Source: an uncultured Eubacteriales bacterium
GTDB lineage: Bacteria > Bacillota > Clostridia > Oscillospirales > Oscillospiraceae
Assembly (NCBI GenBank): GCA_900319635.1
Contig: ONPF01000006.1
Span: 1-64,000 of the forward strand
DNA: 64,000 bases
Reading direction: 5' to 3'
Under the pieces are notes generated by a model, which was given only the letters and a program-made list of their open reading frames with translations, was not told the DNA's origin and searched no databases. A program made the translations under genes and the position numbers. Shown here one piece after another: positions 49,238 to 57,141 of the stretch. How positions within the stretch are numbered: position 1 is the first letter of the stretch; each line of letters opens with the position of its first letter.

Positions 49238-50374
49238 ATGTCGAAAGCTGTTCTGATGCAGGGGAACGAGGCCGCTGTTGAGGGCGCCATCGCCGCCGGT
49301 ATGCGCGTTTTCGCCGGCTACCCCATCACCCCGTCCACCGAAATTGCGGAGCAGAGCTCCCTGCGTTTGCCCCAGGTCGGGGGCCATTTCATCCAGATGG
49401 AGGACGAGATCTCCTCTATCGCCGCCGTGCTGGGCGCCTCCGCCGCCGGCGTCAAGGCCATGACCGCCACCTCCGGCCCGGGCTTCTCCCTGATGCAGGA
49501 GAATCTGGGCTACGGCGCCATGGCGGAGATCCCCTGCGTGGTCGTGGACGTGCAGCGCGCCGGCCCCTCCACGGGTCTGCCCACCAGCCCCGCCCAGGCC
49601 GATTACATGCAGGCCAAATGGGGCACCCACGGGGATCACCCTGTGATCGCCCTGTCTCCCTCCTCCGTGCTGGAGACCTATACGTTGATCATCCGGGCCT
49701 TCAACCTGTCCGAGAAGTACCGCACCCCGGTCATCTTCCTGATGGACGAGATCGTGGGTCACATGCGGGAGGGTGTGGAGCTGCCCAATCCCAACAGCCT
49801 CCTCATCAATCAGCGCAAGCCCTCCTTCCACGACGGCGCCAACAAGCAGTGCTACTATGTGCCCGAGGGCCAGTATGTCCCCGCCATGAAGCCCTTCGGC
49901 CGGGGCGAGCGCTACAACATCACCGGCCTTGCCCATGACGAGAGCGGCTTCCCCACCAACAACACCCAGGTGGCCGGCCAGCTGGTCAGCCGTCTGCTGG
50001 CGAAGGTGGAAAGCAATGTGGACGACATCGTCCGCGTGGAGGAGTACGCCATGGACGACGCGGAGACCGCCCTCGTCTGCTTCGGCGGTACCGCCCGCGC
50101 CGCTATGGAGGCAGTGCTCCAGGCCCGGGCAGAGGGCAGGAAGGTGGGTCTGTTCCGGCCCATCACCGTGTGGCCCTTCCCGGAAAAGCAGCTCAAAGCC
50201 CGCCTTGGGCAGCTCAAGAACATCCTGATGGTGGAGCACAACCACGGTCAGATGCTGCTGGAGGTGCAGCGCGTTGTGAACGACGGCACCCCCGTCTCCT
50301 TCCTGGGGAAGGTGGACGGCACCGTCATCACCCCCGCCGAGATCCTTGCCAAACTGCAGGAAATGGAGGTCTGA
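49238..50374 (+). CDS. korA: 2-oxoacid:ferredoxin oxidoreductase alpha subunit (2-oxoglutarate type)
   Basis: A 378-residue subunit of a CoA-acylating, ferredoxin-dependent 2-oxoacid oxidoreductase. The pyrimidine-binding region EAAVEGAIAAGMRVFAGYPI is followed by TPSTEIAEQ; MTATSGPGFSLMQE and VQRAGPSTGLPTSPAQAD point to the 2-oxoglutarate (Kor) branch rather than pyruvate. The C-terminal part has LVCFGGTARAA and VGLFRPITVWPFP. GAGGAGCGTGATAGT ATG selects MSKAVLM. Product with 2-oxoglutarate would be succinyl-CoA; branched-chain substrates cannot be excluded. Confidence 0.92.
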   Translation: MSKAVLMQGNEAAVEGAIAAGMRVFAGYPITPSTEIAEQSSLRLPQVGGHFIQMEDEISSIAAVLGASAAGVKAMTATSGPGFSLMQENLGYGAMAEIPCVVVDVQRAGPSTGLPTSPAQADYMQAKWGTHGDHPVIALSPSSVLETYTLIIRAFNLSEKYRTPVIFLMDEIVGHMREGVELPNPNSLLINQRKPSFHDGANKQCYYVPEGQYVPAMKPFGRGERYNITGLAHDESGFPTNNTQVAGQLVSRLLAKVESNVDDIVRVEEYAMDDAETALVCFGGTARAAMEAVLQARAEGRKVGLFRPITVWPFPEKQLKARLGQLKNILMVEHNHGQMLLEVQRVVNDGTPVSFLGKVDGTVITPAEILAKLQEMEV

Positions 50375-50378
50375 AATC

Positions 50379-51239
50379 ATGCCCAGTGATTTGATCCATC
50401 AGTATATGCGTATCGACCACCTGCCCCACATCTGGTGCCCCGGCTGCGGCAACGGCGTCATCATGCGGGACGTGGCGGTGGCTCTGGACGAGCTTATAAA
50501 CGATCCCGACACCGACTTTGACCGGGACAACATTGTGATCGTCTCCGGCATCGGCTGCTCCTCCCGCGCGGCGGGCTATCTGGACTTCAATTCCATCCAC
50601 ACCACCCACGGCCGGGCCATCGCCTTTGCCACGGGCATCAAGATGGCCAACCCCAAGCTCCACGTTGTGGTGCTCACCGGCGACGGAGACTGCTCCGCCA
50701 TCGGCGGCAACCACCTGATCCACGCCGCCCGCCGGAATCTGGGTCTCACGGTCATCTGCTTCAACAACGACATCTACGGCATGACCGGCGGCCAGTATTC
50801 CCCCACCACCCCCACCGGCGACAAGGCCACCACCGCCCCCTACGGCAACCTGGACCGCCCCTTTGACATCGCGCTCCTGGCCGCCGGCGCCGGCGCCTCC
50901 TTCGCCGCCCGGGGCGACGTGTTCCACGCCCGGGAGACCACGGCCATCATCAAGCAGGCCATGCTGCACAAGGGCTTCGCCCTGGTGGACGTCTACTCCG
51001 TCTGCCCCACCTACTACGGCCGCAAGAACAAGAAGGGCGACGCCGTGGAGATGCTCAAGTGGCAGCGGGACAACCTGATCCCCATGAACCGCTTCAACGT
51101 GATGACGCCGGAGGATCTGGCCGGCAAGAAGCCCATCGGCATCCTGGCGGAGAACGACTTCCCCGAGTATTCGGAGGAGTATCAGAAGCTCATCGACCGC
51201 TTTGCGGCCAAGGGCAAGAAGGAAGGGGAGAGAAGATGA
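50379..51239 (+). CDS. korB: 2-oxoacid:ferredoxin oxidoreductase beta subunit
   Basis: A 286-residue thiamine-diphosphate-binding subunit. HIWCPGCGNGVIM holds two cluster-binding cysteines, and LTGDGDCSAIGGNHLIHAARRN through VICFNNDIYGMTGGQ is the ThDP/Mg motif (GDG ... NN). It catalyses decarboxylation of the 2-oxoacid. GGAGGTCTGAAATC ATG gives the start, 4 bp after korA. Its stop overlaps the korC start (ATGA). Confidence 0.94.
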   Translation: MPSDLIHQYMRIDHLPHIWCPGCGNGVIMRDVAVALDELINDPDTDFDRDNIVIVSGIGCSSRAAGYLDFNSIHTTHGRAIAFATGIKMANPKLHVVVLTGDGDCSAIGGNHLIHAARRNLGLTVICFNNDIYGMTGGQYSPTTPTGDKATTAPYGNLDRPFDIALLAAGAGASFAARGDVFHARETTAIIKQAMLHKGFALVDVYSVCPTYYGRKNKKGDAVEMLKWQRDNLIPMNRFNVMTPEDLAGKKPIGILAENDFPEYSEEYQKLIDRFAAKGKKEGERR

Positions 51240-51805
51240 GCAAGCGTTATGAAATGCGTTTCGCCGGCTCCGGCGGCCAGGGCGTGATCCTGGCCAGCGT
51301 CATCATGGCGGAGGCCGCCGTGATCGCCGGACTCAATACCGTCCAGTCCCAGGCCTACGGGCCCGAGGCCCGCGGCGGCGTCAGCAAGGCGGAGACCGTG
51401 GTGAGCCGGGAGCAGATCTGGTACTCCAAGGTCACGGCTCCGAACTTCCTGCTGGCTCTGACCCAGGCCTCCCTGAACACCTACACCAAGACCCTGGCCG
51501 AGGGCGCCGTGGTCATGATGGACGACAGTCTGGAGCGTCCGGAATACGTGGACGAGAGCCGGGTCATCGCCATCCCCATCCTGCGCACCGCCAAGGAGAA
51601 GGTGGGCAAGGCCTTCACCGCCAATATTGTGGCCGTGGGCGCCATCAACGCCGCCCTGCAGCTCTTCACCGATGAGGAGCTGATGGAGGCCGTGAAGCGC
51701 CACATCCCCGCCGGCACCGAGGACATTAACCGCAAGGCGCTGGACGCCGGCAAGGAGCTGATCGCTCCCGAGCAGGCCGCCGCCTTCATCCACCACCTGG
51801 GGTGA
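51236..51805 (+). CDS. korC: 2-oxoacid:ferredoxin oxidoreductase gamma subunit
   Basis: A 189-residue subunit of the POR/KOR gamma family. The start YEMRFAGSGGQGVILASVIMAEAA is the family signature, with SQAYGPEARGGVSKAETV after it; this subunit helps bind CoA. Its ATG overlaps the korB stop, and its stop overlaps or closely precedes the CoA-transferase start, so all five genes are coupled. Confidence 0.93.
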   Translation: MSKRYEMRFAGSGGQGVILASVIMAEAAVIAGLNTVQSQAYGPEARGGVSKAETVVSREQIWYSKVTAPNFLLALTQASLNTYTKTLAEGAVVMMDDSLERPEYVDESRVIAIPILRTAKEKVGKAFTANIVAVGAINAALQLFTDEELMEAVKRHIPAGTEDINRKALDAGKELIAPEQAAAFIHHLG

Positions 51806-51810
51806 GCGCC

Positions 51811-53337
51811 ATGGAGCTGGACAAGCGTTTTCGCTGCGAGGCGCTGCGGGAGAAGCTCATGACCGCCGACGAGGCCGCCCTGCTTGTTCAAGACGGGGAC
51901 ACCGTGGCCGTCAGCGGCTTCACCCCCTCCGGCTGCCCCAAGGCGGTGCCTCTGGCCCTGCGGGAGCAGGTGCGCTCAGGCCGGCGGAAGCTGCGCCTGG
52001 GGCTCTTCTCCGGCGCCTCCACCGGCGAGGAGCTGGATTCCGCCTGGGCGGAGGAGGATATGATCGCCTACCGCCTGCCCTACATGACCAGCAAGGCTCT
52101 GCGCACTGCCGTGAACGGCGGCAGCGCCCAGGGCGTGGCCTACACCGACCTGCACCTTGGCATGGTGGCGCAGAACGCCCGCTACGGCTTCTACGGCCCC
52201 ATCCGGGTGGCCATCATCGAGGCCGCCGCCATCACCGAGGAGGGGCATCTGATCCCCACCACCGCGGTGGGCTGCTCCCAGACCTGGATCGACCTGGCCG
52301 ATAAGGTCATCGTGGAGCTGAATCTCCGCCAGCCCGCGGAGCTGGAGGGCTTCCATGACATCTACCGGGTGGCCGATCCCCCCCTTCGTCAGCCCATCCC
52401 CCTCACCGACGCCGCCCAGCGCATCGGCGTGCCCTACCTCACCTGCCCGGCGGAGAAGATCGCCGCTGTTGTGATCTCCGACCTGCCGGAGAAGCCCCGG
52501 GCGCTGGCGCCGGAGGATGAGGTGAGCAAGCAGATCGCCCGGAACATCGTCTCCTTCCTGAAAAACGAGAAGGCCGCGGGCCGGCTCTCCGCCGACGTGT
52601 GCCCGCTGCAGTCCGGCGTGGGCTCGGTGGCAAACGCCGTGCTCCTGGGGCTCCGAGACTCGGATTTTGAGCATCTGCGCTTCTTCTCCGAGGTCATGCA
52701 GGACGGCATTCTGGATCTCATCGACGCCGGCAAGGCCGACATGGCCTCCGCCACCTCCCTCTCCCTCTCCGAAGCGGGGATGCAGCGGCTGCTGGGCAAC
52801 CTGGAGTCCTACCGGGGCAAGCTCATCCTGCGGGATTCCGAGATTTCCAACAACGGCGAGGTGATCCGGCGCCTGGGCGTCATCGCCATGAACACCGCCG
52901 TGGAGGCGGACATCTACGGCAACGTGAACTCCTCCCAGATGAACGGCACCAGCGTCTACAACGGCATCGGCGGCTCCGGGGACTACGCCCGCAACTCCGC
53001 CATCTCCATCTTCATGACAAACTCCGTGGCCAAGGGCGGCAAGATCTCCAGCATCGTGCCCATGGTGACCCATGTGGATCACTGCGAGCATGACGTGGAC
53101 GTGCTGGTCACCGAGCAGGGCTATGCGGATCTGCGGGGCTTGAGCCCCAAGCAGCGGGCGGTAAGCATCATCGAAAACTGCGCCCATCCGGACTATCGTC
53201 CCCAGCTCCGCGCCTATTTTGAGGCCGCATGCGCCGCCACCCACGGCGCCCAGACCCCTCACCTGCTGGATCGCTGCTTCTCCTTCCACCAGCAGCTGAA
53301 AAAAACCGGCTCCATGCGGCTGGACGAAGAGGAATGA
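51811..53337 (+). CDS. acetyl-CoA hydrolase/transferase (succinyl-CoA:acetate CoA-transferase-like)
   Basis: A 508-residue CoA transferase of the Cat1/Ach1/AarC family. Expected features are GDTVAVSGFTPSGCPKAVP near the N-terminus, GSVANAVLLGL, IGGSGDYARNSA and the catalytic-region VTEQGYADLRGLSPKQRA. It moves CoA between succinyl-CoA and acetate or similar acids. ATG at 51811 has GGGGTGAG upstream; a GTG at 51802 overlapping the korC stop is the alternative. Direct coupling to korC suggests a 2-oxoglutarate to succinyl-CoA to succinate path that conserves the thioester. A palindromic element begins at its stop. Confidence 0.92.
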   Translation: MELDKRFRCEALREKLMTADEAALLVQDGDTVAVSGFTPSGCPKAVPLALREQVRSGRRKLRLGLFSGASTGEELDSAWAEEDMIAYRLPYMTSKALRTAVNGGSAQGVAYTDLHLGMVAQNARYGFYGPIRVAIIEAAAITEEGHLIPTTAVGCSQTWIDLADKVIVELNLRQPAELEGFHDIYRVADPPLRQPIPLTDAAQRIGVPYLTCPAEKIAAVVISDLPEKPRALAPEDEVSKQIARNIVSFLKNEKAAGRLSADVCPLQSGVGSVANAVLLGLRDSDFEHLRFFSEVMQDGILDLIDAGKADMASATSLSLSEAGMQRLLGNLESYRGKLILRDSEISNNGEVIRRLGVIAMNTAVEADIYGNVNSSQMNGTSVYNGIGGSGDYARNSAISIFMTNSVAKGGKISSIVPMVTHVDHCEHDVDVLVTEQGYADLRGLSPKQRAVSIIENCAHPDYRPQLRAYFEAACAATHGAQTPHLLDRCFSFHQQLKKTGSMRLDEEE

Positions 53338-53486
53338 AGAAATGAAGGGCCTGCGGCCAATGAGGGAATTGAGGTGTCCCGCATGGCGGGACGGATTTGA
53401 ATGCATCGGCGAAGCCGATACCATCATTTCTTCATGAGCGAAGCGTCTTCATTTCTTCATTAGGCGAAGCCGAGCTTCATTTCATT
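53333..53486 (+). repeat. covarying double-hairpin element, copy 2
   Basis: Between the CoA transferase and the TIGR00300 gene. Hairpins GGCC/GGCC (53348-53358), GTCCCGC/GCGGGAC (53376-53392) and ATCGGC/GCCGAT (53405-53419) are framed by GAATGAAGAAATGAAG and CTTCATTTCTTCATT. The ATCGGC/GCCGAT arm pair differs from copies 1 and 3 by matched changes. Confidence 0.82.
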
Positions 53487-53524
53487 TAAGATGTTCTGCC
53501 TTTGCAGAGAAAGGATCGATTTTT

Positions 53525-54622
53525 ATGGCATTTCAGTTTCCCGCCTATCACGCTCCCGATTTCACCAAGGAGCGCTTTGTAAACGCCCCCAACGTCGCCT
53601 GGGCTCTCTGTGAGGCAGACGGCGTGGCCCCCGAGGGCTACCACAGCACCTCCATGTACCCCGAATACTACAAGCTGGACGGCGTGTGGACCCTGGCAAC
53701 CGAGAGCCGTATGGACTCCTGCGTGGTCTGGCGTCCCGAAGGACGGCTGGACGTGGTGGAGGCGCGCAACCTCAAAAAGGGCGACCGGGTGATCCTGGGC
53801 CGCAGCGAGAACGCCGAGTACGGCATCTTCATGCACAGCACCGGCTTCCAGGAAGAGGGCGAGGGGCTGGAGGATCGCTTCGTCTTCCGCACCGGCCGCA
53901 GCCGCGAGACCTCCTACACCAAGGACTATGACAACCTGGTGGAGCTGCTGCGCTATGAGAAGGAGCACGGCAACATCGTCTGGGTCATGGGCCCCGCCTT
54001 CGCCTTCGACGCCGACGCCCGCAAGGCCATGCAGCTTCTGGTGGAGAACGGCTACGCCCACGGTCTCCTGGCCGGCAACGCCCTGGCCACCCACGATCTG
54101 GAGGGCGCCCTGCTGCACACCGCCCTGGGCCAGGACATCTACACCCAGCAGTCCATGCCCAACGGCCACTACAACCACATGGACACCATCAACAAGGTGC
54201 GCCGCAGCGGCTCCATCGCCCAGTTCGTGGAGGACTACCACATCGACAACGGCATCATGTACAGCGTGGTGAAGAACCATGTGCCCTTCGTGCTGGCCGG
54301 CTCCATCCGGGACGACGGCCCCCTGCCCGAGGTCATCGGCAACGTGTACGAGGCCGCCACCGCCATGCGGGAGATCGTGAAGAAGTCCACCACGGTGATC
54401 TGCCTCGCCACCATGCTGCACACCATCGCCACCGGCAACATGACCCCCTCCTTCCGGGTGCTCCCCGACGGCAGCATCCGCCCCGTGTACCTCTACTGCG
54501 TGGACGCGGACGAGTTCGTGGTCAACAAGCTGCTGGATCGGGGCAGCCTCTCCGCCACCACCATGGTCACCAACGTCCAGGACTTCATCCGCAACGTAGC
54601 CCACGGCCTGGGGCTGATGTGA
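53525..54622 (+). CDS. ornithine cyclodeaminase-like (LOR/SDH, TIGR00300) protein
   Basis: A 365-residue protein matching the TIGR00300 (LOR/SDH) family, whose archaeal and cyanobacterial members include a new type of ornithine cyclodeaminase and the C-terminal part of ArgZ. The diagnostic run is FVLAGSIRDDGPLPEVIG, with LLAGNALATHDLEGALLHT before it and LATMLHTIATGNM after. It is separated from the kor-CoA transferase operon by a palindromic element but shares its direction. Making proline from ornithine would fit an amino-acid fermenter; activity is inferred from family. Confidence 0.82.
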   Translation: MAFQFPAYHAPDFTKERFVNAPNVAWALCEADGVAPEGYHSTSMYPEYYKLDGVWTLATESRMDSCVVWRPEGRLDVVEARNLKKGDRVILGRSENAEYGIFMHSTGFQEEGEGLEDRFVFRTGRSRETSYTKDYDNLVELLRYEKEHGNIVWVMGPAFAFDADARKAMQLLVENGYAHGLLAGNALATHDLEGALLHTALGQDIYTQQSMPNGHYNHMDTINKVRRSGSIAQFVEDYHIDNGIMYSVVKNHVPFVLAGSIRDDGPLPEVIGNVYEAATAMREIVKKSTTVICLATMLHTIATGNMTPSFRVLPDGSIRPVYLYCVDADEFVVNKLLDRGSLSATTMVTNVQDFIRNVAHGLGLM

Positions 54623-54625
54623 AGG

Positions 54626-54692
54626 TAGGTTTCAGATTTCAGAATTCAGTTTTCAGAGTTCAGTTTTCAGAGTTCAGTTTTCAGCGTTCAGA
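54626..54692. repeat. TTCAGAGTTCAGTTTTCAG periodic repeat
   Basis: Five to six 9-12-bp variants of TTCAGA(A/G)TTCAGTTT in a row directly after the TIGR00300 gene. Related short runs lie at 13391-13427, 13505-13531 and, as CAAAACTCAAAACT, at 22691-22723. Confidence 0.65.
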
Positions 54693-54725
54693 ATTGCGTT
54701 TTGCGCTTTGAGGGGCCGCCCGCCT

Positions 54726-54813
54726 GTCATTCTGAGGAGCGCCAGCGACGAAGAATCTCGCCGTTGCCAAGCATGCGCCGGGGGCGAGATCCTTCGCTTG
54801 CGCTCAGGATGAC
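54726..54813. repeat. long inverted repeat GTCATTCTGAGG...ATGAC
   Basis: GTCATTCTGAGGAGCG and CGAAGAATCTCG pair with CGAGATCCTTCG and CGCTCAGGATGAC, giving an imperfect hairpin of about 35 bp per arm around a short spacer. No gene is present. Confidence 0.7.
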
Positions 54814-54854
54814 GGCGTAAGGGCGACCTTTGGTCGCCCGCGGATCTGCGCAGG

Positions 54855-54980
54855 AGCGACCGGCCGGCGACCGGCCGGCGACCGACCGGCGTCCGACCGG
54901 CGTCCGACCGGCGTCTGACCGGCGACCGACCGGCGTCCGACCGGCGACCGACCGGCGTCCGACCGGCGTCCGACCGTCAT
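54855..54980. repeat. 11-bp tandem repeat array (11 units)
   Basis: Eleven consecutive 11-bp units, alternating mainly between GGCGACCGACC and GGCGTCCGACC, start at 54855, 54866, 54877 and so on to 54965, then decay. All units are the same length. There are no spacers, so it is not a CRISPR array. It is readable as an Arg/Gly/Thr-rich repeat in several frames, but no ribosome site or conserved start supports a protein. Confidence 0.9.
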
Positions 54981-55031
54981 CCGGAAATACCGACATAAAA
55001 ACCTGCGGGCGGCCAATGGCCGCCTGCACTT

Positions 55032-55440
55032 GTCATTGCGAACCAGTGACCGACGTCACTGGTGTGGCAATCCGCGTCCCTTGTCCCTTGCCTCCCCTGC
55101 AAGGGGAGGTGCCCAGTGCGCACACTGGGCGGAGGGGTCTCCCCGCCCGCCCTTGCCTCCCCTGAAAGGGGTCTTGGGTGTGTCGCGGCAAGCGCAGCGC
55201 AGACGTGACGGAGGGGTTCGGTGTGGCGATCCGTTTTCTCTTTTTTCGTAGTAGGGGCGGGCCTTGTGCCCGCCCTTGCCTCCCCCCTCCGGGGGAGGTG
55301 TCGCGGCGCGTCTCACGCAAGCGCCGTGACGGAAGGGGTCAAGAAACGAGGGGTCGGGCCGTCGAGGGCGCCGGCCCCTACGGCGGAGACGGACGGTTTC
55401 TTCGTAGGGGCTGCCCTCCGCAGCCCGCTTTGCGAGGCTG
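55032..55440. repeat. patchwork of palindromic repeats
   Basis: Holds a TCATTGCGAACCAGTGACCG...GTGGCAATCCG element (55032-55076), three TTGCCTCCC/GGGGAGG elements (55088-55140, 55152-55220, 55275-55345) and GTAGGG-family units (55251-55275, 55347-55382, 55402-55430). I see no gene between 54623 and 55490. Confidence 0.65.
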
Positions 55441-55451
55441 TGCGGGATCGG

Positions 55452-55485
55452 GAAAAAGACGGCAGGGAGCGGTGTGCTCCCTGCC
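55452..55485 (-). terminator. terminator of the small-gene cluster
   Basis: GGCAGGGAGC/GCTCCCTGCC stem, followed on the minus strand by GTCTTTTTCCC. It lies 6 bp past the zinc-ribbon gene. Confidence 0.8.
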
Positions 55486-55490
55486 TTTCT

Positions 55491-55667
55491 TTATGGGTGT
55501 CGTTTTCCCCAACAGTCTATGCACATGATGATCCCATTATCCTCGGTAATAAATGTATCAAGGTATTCTCCGCCACATATAGGGCATGTGTAGAAAATAT
55601 GACCTGGGGCATCATCATAGGTGTGTTGGTCAAGTTCGTCAAGATTTACATTGTCATAGTTCGGCAT
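55491..55667 (-). CDS. 58-residue zinc-ribbon protein
   Basis: A small protein starting MPNYDNVNLDELDQHTYDD, with CPICGG and, 19 residues on, CIDCWG: two C-x2-C knuckles that could hold one zinc ion. The acidic N-terminus and short basic tail (GKRHP) leave room for only one fold. The ribosome site is weak (TTGAAAG ATG). It is the last gene of an AT-rich minus-strand cluster with the 69- and 52-residue proteins and ends just before a terminator. Function unknown. Confidence 0.7.
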   Translation of the reverse strand: MPNYDNVNLDELDQHTYDDAPGHIFYTCPICGGEYLDTFITEDNGIIMCIDCWGKRHP

Positions 55668-55680
55668 CTTTCAATTATCC

Positions 55681-55890
55681 TTAGTCGTCTATTTCAATCA
55701 CGTCAAAATCTGCCTCTCCATCCTCTCGCTCTTCCCAGGGGTTAGACATTTCAAGGATTTCGCCACCCAGCCTAAAACAACTGACAGCATCGCATCCGTA
55801 GTCTGTGGCCTCCTCCTCGGTTTCAAACACGGGGTCTTCTTCCCACGAAGACCCATTGGGAGAATGAATTACAACCTTATACTTTGGCAT
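55681..55890 (-). CDS. 69-residue acidic protein
   Basis: A very acidic soluble protein (MPKYKVVIHSPNGSSWEEDP, ending ADFDVIEIDD). It has a beta-strand-like start and many Glu/Asp. AAGGAGGAACCCGAAT ATG gives a strong ribosome site. It lies 13 bp before the zinc-ribbon gene and 17 bp after the 52-residue gene. Lower GC than the chromosome suggests transfer. No family recognised. Confidence 0.68.
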   Translation of the reverse strand: MPKYKVVIHSPNGSSWEEDPVFETEEEATDYGCDAVSCFRLGGEILEMSNPWEEREDGEADFDVIEIDD

Positions 55891-55907
55891 ATTCGGGTTC
55901 CTCCTTA

Positions 55908-56066
55908 TTACTTCCTCTTTTGAGAAGAAGCCAACTTCATCATTTTTCGAGAATAAGTAGCCCCATCAATTTTCTCGTTGTCGTATTGGTTCATTAGTTT
56001 ATCTACTTTGCTTTTTATCTTTTTCCGCTCTTTCTCGCTGTCCTTAGATTTCCCAAATAAACCCAT
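55908..56066 (-). CDS. 52-residue basic helical protein
   Basis: Starts MGLFGKSKDSEKERKKIKSK and is almost all charged helix (DKLMNQYDNEKIDGATYSRKMMKL). GGAGGTGCTATT ATG selects this start; a longer in-frame extension to 56225 has no ribosome site of its own. It is the first gene of the small AT-rich cluster behind a TTGACG/TACAAT promoter. A short glycine-phenylalanine N-terminus followed by basic helix could bind membrane or nucleic acid. Function unknown. Confidence 0.65.
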   Translation of the reverse strand: MGLFGKSKDSEKERKKIKSKVDKLMNQYDNEKIDGATYSRKMMKLASSQKRK

Positions 56067-56305
56067 AATAGCACCTCCAAAAAATAATGATTCTGGTTGA
56101 TTTTGCGTGAAAGCACAATCTTTCATCGGCCATATGTTGCCTCGGCGGTTCGTGTTATTCGACTGTTGAGGATTCTCAAGACCGTCATTCCCTCGCCCTC
56201 TCTTTTTTGTTAGTTCACCGCGCATTTCTCGAGAAAAAGGAGCAACTCAAGCCGTGAAGAAAGCCTTGCTGATAGTAATACATTAACATATCAGTAAGTA
56301 TTAGT

Positions 56306-56335
56306 ATTGTAGCATATTTTGCTTCGATCCGTCAA
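56306..56335 (-). promoter_or_regulatory. promoter of the small AT-rich gene cluster
   Basis: On the minus strand TTGACG, 18 bp, TACAAT. It leaves a leader of about 230 nt before the first start codon. It is divergent from the RHH gene. Confidence 0.7.
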
Positions 56336-56369
56336 TCTATAATTCTATCAAGATTGCGAGGTGGAGCAA

Positions 56370-56552
56370 ATGAAAAATGAACCCCTGATTATCAAGAAAA
56401 GAGGCGAGGATGGCAACCGCATTATCTCCGTGCGGATCCGGGAGGAGACGCTGACCGCGCTGGACAAGCTAGCCGCAGAGACCAACTATTCCCGCAATGA
56501 ACTGATCAACCTGATCCTCGCTCACGGATTGGATAATATAGAGATACAGTGA
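56370..56552 (+). CDS. ribbon-helix-helix DNA-binding protein
   Basis: A 60-residue protein with a ribbon-helix-helix fold: a strand (IISVRIREETLTALDKLA) and two helices (ETNYSRNELINLILAHGLDN). These bind DNA as dimers of beta ribbons and often act as antitoxins or autoregulators. GAGGTGGAGCAA ATG gives the start; a GTG three codons earlier is possible. No toxin partner lies beside it. It stands divergent to the small AT-rich cluster and may control it. Confidence 0.82.
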   Translation: MKNEPLIIKKRGEDGNRIISVRIREETLTALDKLAAETNYSRNELINLILAHGLDNIEIQ

Positions 56553-56693
56553 TGCTGCTGCAGGAGCATGCTTTGCCGCGGCTGAATCTTGATAGGCAAA
56601 AAATAGCCGCCTGCCGGGTCATACGACCCCACGGGCGGCAATTCTGACGAAAAAGAGGCACCTCCTTGGTAAGAATGAGGTAAGGATGAGGGC

Positions 56694-56835
56694 TGGAGCT
56701 GCTGGGCAGATTCGTTCTGTTTTCCCTTGCGGGAGACGGGAAAACAGAATAGAGGTATCGACCAGTGTTTGCACTGGTCGATGCAGGCCACCTATGTGGC
56801 CTGCGGACATGATTCGAATCTGCCCAGCAGCTCCA
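56694..56835. other. four-arm cruciform built from tRNA-Thr 3' end
   Basis: A perfect 21-bp inverted repeat (56694-56714 against 56815-56835) closes three perfect hairpins: 56715-56749 (12 bp), 56757-56782 (11 bp) and 56783-56804 (9 bp). The outer arm, read CGAATCTGCCCAGCAGCT plus CCA, equals the T-arm and acceptor end of the adjacent tRNA-Thr. A fragment like its anticodon arm (TCCTTGGTAAGAATGAGG) lies at 56663-56680. Confidence 0.85.
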
Positions 56836-56869
56836 AAAAAGCAGATACCCGAATGGGTATCTGCTTTTT
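56836..56869 (-). terminator. terminator of the tRNA-Asp/tRNA-Thr operon
   Basis: AAAAAAGCAGATACCC/GGGTATCTGCTTTTTT with loop GAAT, immediately after the tRNA-Thr CCA on the minus strand. Confidence 0.92.
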
Positions 56870-56945
<76 letters not shown>

Positions 56946-56979
56946 AAAGTACATGCCCCCTATTGGGGGGGGGCATGTG

Positions 56980-57056
56980 TGGCGACCGAGAAGGGACTTG
57001 AACCCTCGACCTCCGGCGTGACAGGCCGGCGTTCTAACCGACTGAACCACTCGGCC
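56980..57056 (-). tRNA. tRNA-Asp (GTC)
   Basis: A 77-nt tRNA, GGCCGAGTGGTTCAGTCGG on, with acceptor stem GGCCGAG/CTCGGTC, anticodon loop CTGTCAC giving GTC, T-loop TTCAAGT and encoded CCA. It is first in the operon. The 34-bp spacer to tRNA-Thr holds a hairpin (ACATGCCCCC/GGGGGGCATGT) likely used in processing. Confidence 0.97.
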
Positions 57057-57067
57057 ACGGCTCAGTT

Positions 57068-57096
57068 AGTGTACCAAAAGATTTTGCATTTGTCAA
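57068..57096 (-). promoter_or_regulatory. promoter of the tRNA operon
   Basis: On the minus strand TTGACA, 17 bp, TACACT, ending 11 bp before tRNA-Asp. Confidence 0.85.
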
Positions 57097-57141
57097 CACT
57101 TTTTTTCGTACACGTCGTATTTTTTCAAAAAACCTGTGTTT

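Noticed and set aside
54855-54980. CRISPR array
   Set aside because: Units are contiguous with no spacers and no cas genes lie nearby.
54727-55029. An Arg/Gly-rich repeat protein from the 11-bp array
   Set aside because: The 11-bp period is open in several frames on both strands; there is no ribosome site and flanks are non-coding repeats.
55221-55745. A 174-codon plus-strand frame
   Set aside because: It runs through palindromic repeats and then antisense to the 58-residue zinc-ribbon gene, which has a better start, codon pattern and terminator.
56522-56810. Short minus-strand frames downstream of the RHH gene
   Set aside because: They cross the tRNA-derived hairpins and have no ribosome site or conserved motif.
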